59,700 nucleotides of DNA from Bacteroides sp. (GTDB lineage: Bacteria > Bacillota > Clostridia > Oscillospirales > Acutalibacteraceae). The notes under the pieces were generated by a model. The model saw only the letters and a list, made by a program, of their open reading frames with translations. It ran no database searches and was not told where the DNA came from. The position numbers and the translations under genes were made by a program. The stretch spans positions 1-59,700 of the forward strand of contig JAMPEQ010000014.1 of NCBI GenBank assembly GCA_023665085.1, given 5' to 3'. The first letter of the stretch is position 1. Every line of letters starts with the position of its first letter. This document shows positions 58,128 through 59,700 of this stretch, piece after piece.

Positions 58128-59270
58128 ATGAAAAAAGATGTTATTACTTTCTCTATAAATATTATATCAATTATATTAGTGCTTTTTTTGACTTTCAATT
58201 TTGCACCTTCGTTCACAAAAGAAATTACTTTTATAAATGAAGGGGTGGCATCAATTTTCAGCTCTCAGTCAGCATCGGAAAAATTTGCTGAAGCTAAGGA
58301 TGATAAAACTAAAAAAAATGACAATACTAATATTACCACACAGGAAGTGCAGCAGGTTATGCGAATAACAGGGAAGGACAGCGACCTATATTCAAATATA
58401 AAAGAAACACCTGCTGATATAGCTTCGCTCATGAGCGAGGAAAAGAAAAAAATAAAAAATGAAAAGGTAAAGGGCAAAACGAGTGAGGAGGCTTATTTTG
58501 GTGGGGGAAATTTGGTTTCCTTCGGCAAAATTCAGGTCCAGAGCAAAATACCTGATTCGTTTTACAAGCTCAATATTGAGGAGCTCCTTAATCAGAAGGC
58601 TGAACTCACTATCCAAGATAAATCTAAACCAACAATTCTTGTTTACCACAGTCATACAACAGAAAGCTATACTCTTCTTGATGTGGGTTATTATACAAAG
58701 TCTCTCGACCTTCGCTCTGATGAAAATTCAAAAAACATGGTGAGGGTGGGAGACGAGCTGGTAGAGTATCTTGAAAAACAAGGCTTTAACGTTATCCATG
58801 ACACTAATATACATGATGAAGATTACAGCGGTGCATACGATTCTTCACGCAAGGTTATTGAAAAATACCTTGAGGAATATCCTTCAATAGAAATTACAAT
58901 TGATGTCCACCGTGATGATATTACATATGACAATAAAACAAAAGTAAAGCCAACAGCAGTGATCGACGGAAAAAAAGCTGCACGAATGATGATAATTGCC
59001 GGAGCGGAATACGGATCGGTGAAAAACTATCCTGACTGGGAATATAATTTAAGATTTGACTTAGCTATTCAAAACAAGGTTGAAGAAAAGTATGCTGGTC
59101 TAATGCGTCCGATACTATTTGCCGAACGCAGATATAATATGTATGAAACCAAGAATTCTTTTTTACTTGAGGTTGGCACAGATGCCAATACTTTGGATGA
59201 AGCGTGTTACTCAGCCAGATTGTTTGCAACAGCACTGGGTGAGCTCCTTGACGAAGAATATGTGAATTAA
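58128..59270 (+). CDS. spoIIP: Stage II sporulation protein P
   Basis: 380 residues. N-terminal TM (about 9-28), a charged linker, and a C-terminal amidase/endopeptidase domain with ILVYHSHTTESYTLLD (zinc His), TIDVHRDD and FLLEVGTDANTLDEA. SpoIIP works with SpoIID and SpoIIM to remodel peptidoglycan during engulfment. ATG 58128 has GGTGG upstream. An ATACAAT at 58102-58108 resembles a sigma-E -10, but no convincing -35 is visible. Confidence 0.95.
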   Translation: MKKDVITFSINIISIILVLFLTFNFAPSFTKEITFINEGVASIFSSQSASEKFAEAKDDKTKKNDNTNITTQEVQQVMRITGKDSDLYSNIKETPADIASLMSEEKKKIKNEKVKGKTSEEAYFGGGNLVSFGKIQVQSKIPDSFYKLNIEELLNQKAELTIQDKSKPTILVYHSHTTESYTLLDVGYYTKSLDLRSDENSKNMVRVGDELVEYLEKQGFNVIHDTNIHDEDYSGAYDSSRKVIEKYLEEYPSIEITIDVHRDDITYDNKTKVKPTAVIDGKKAARMMIIAGAEYGSVKNYPDWEYNLRFDLAIQNKVEEKYAGLMRPILFAERRYNMYETKNSFLLEVGTDANTLDEACYSARLFATALGELLDEEYVN

Positions 59271-59295
59271 TAGTATAAATAATGGGGAATTGAAA

Positions 59296-59538
59296 ATGAA
59301 AAGAAAAATAGTATTAATAATTCTTACTGCAACAATTATATTTTTTGCAGGAACAAGTATTGCATATTACAATACAAAAACCTTTGGGTTTGATGAGAAT
59401 GCAAAGGTTATTTCAAGAGATGATGAAAAGATAGTAATTATGGATTATGAAATTAATTTAAAAAATTTCGATAAAAGTATTGACAAATTCATAAAAAAAG
59501 CTAAAATAGTACTACCAACTGAAACACGGCTGGTTTAG
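59296..59538 (+). CDS. Small membrane-anchored protein of unknown function
   Basis: 80 residues with an N-terminal hydrophobic segment (about 5-25) and a charged C-terminus. ATG 59296 preceded by GGGGAA; a TTG at 59290 is possible. No family recognised. It occupies the position of yqxA in the Bacillus gpr-spoIIP-yqxA-lepA order, but similarity to YqxA is not evident by eye. Confidence 0.6.
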   Translation: MKRKIVLIILTATIIFFAGTSIAYYNTKTFGFDENAKVISRDDEKIVIMDYEINLKNFDKSIDKFIKKAKIVLPTETRLV

Positions 59539-59684
59539 AAATCATATAATATGGTTTCTAATATATAGTATAGCAATAGTATATTGAATACTATATATCA
59601 ATAATACAATATCACTTTGAGATGCCTTCATCAAAAGAAGATTCCGAAACACCCGGAAGGGTATAAAAGAGAGGAATAAAAAAG

Positions 59685-59700
59685 ATGAAAAAAGGTGTTG
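59685..59700 (+). CDS. Partial gene running off the right edge
   Basis: ATG AAA AAA GGT GTT follows a GAGAGGAA ribosome site; only five codons lie in the window. Product cannot be named. Confidence 0.4.

Overview
The window comes from a low-GC, spore-forming Gram-positive anaerobe. The best fit is class Clostridia, Ruminococcaceae/Oscillospiraceae-like, but nothing in the window fixes the genus. Supporting evidence: pyruvate phosphate dikinase (PPDK), the sporulation genes gpr and spoIIP, the Prp/L27 pair with a cleavable L27 N-terminus, an LCP wall-teichoic-acid-type ligase, strong AGGAGG-like ribosome sites, and textbook sigma-A promoters. No rRNA, tRNA, CRISPR array, prophage or complete insertion sequence was seen.

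Left part (1-22 kb): a VanW lipoprotein and glmU; ppdK; a GH43 enzyme with a PI-PLC-like protein, facing a PHP phosphoesterase operon across back-to-back promoters; a Na/phosphate cotransporter with a PhoB/PhoR-like two-component system behind a Pho-box-like repeat; a secreted protein of unknown function; an FtsX-type permease with no ATPase beside it; and a tightly overlapping minus-strand operon (thioesterase, HAD-Nudix fusion, cysteine desulfurase, ThiI, sortase-like protein).

Middle (22-35 kb): a small sigma-factor-like operon with a LexA-type box inside its promoter; a discrete ~100-nt RNA upstream of alanine racemase; a membrane-bound XRE regulator; a cobalamin riboswitch driving a tiny DNA-binding-like protein and a 1250-residue surface protein that ends in a transcobalamin-like domain; rpsO-pnp with a large leader hairpin; a zinc-ribbon microprotein divergent from an XRE repressor, with paired operators; and rplU-prp-rpmA.

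Right part (35-60 kb): CorA; a hexuronate operon (uxaC-kdgK-eda); GNAT, AIM24 and membrane proteins; nadB-nadC; HAD and metallophosphoesterase genes; murA; walJ-rlmH-hpt; rnpB followed directly by fba-iolC and an acyltransferase; an LCP protein; an ASCH-patatin fusion; a membrane protein with a histone-like tail; and rpsT divergent from gpr-spoIIP, matching the Bacillus rpsT-gpr-spoIIP neighbourhood.

The most interesting candidate system is the B12-riboswitch-controlled surface protein at 25.5-29.8 kb. Other candidates worth testing are the SOS-box sigma-like operon, the small RNA before alr, the ASCH-patatin fusion, and the sortase-like protein that keeps its cysteine but lacks the catalytic histidine.
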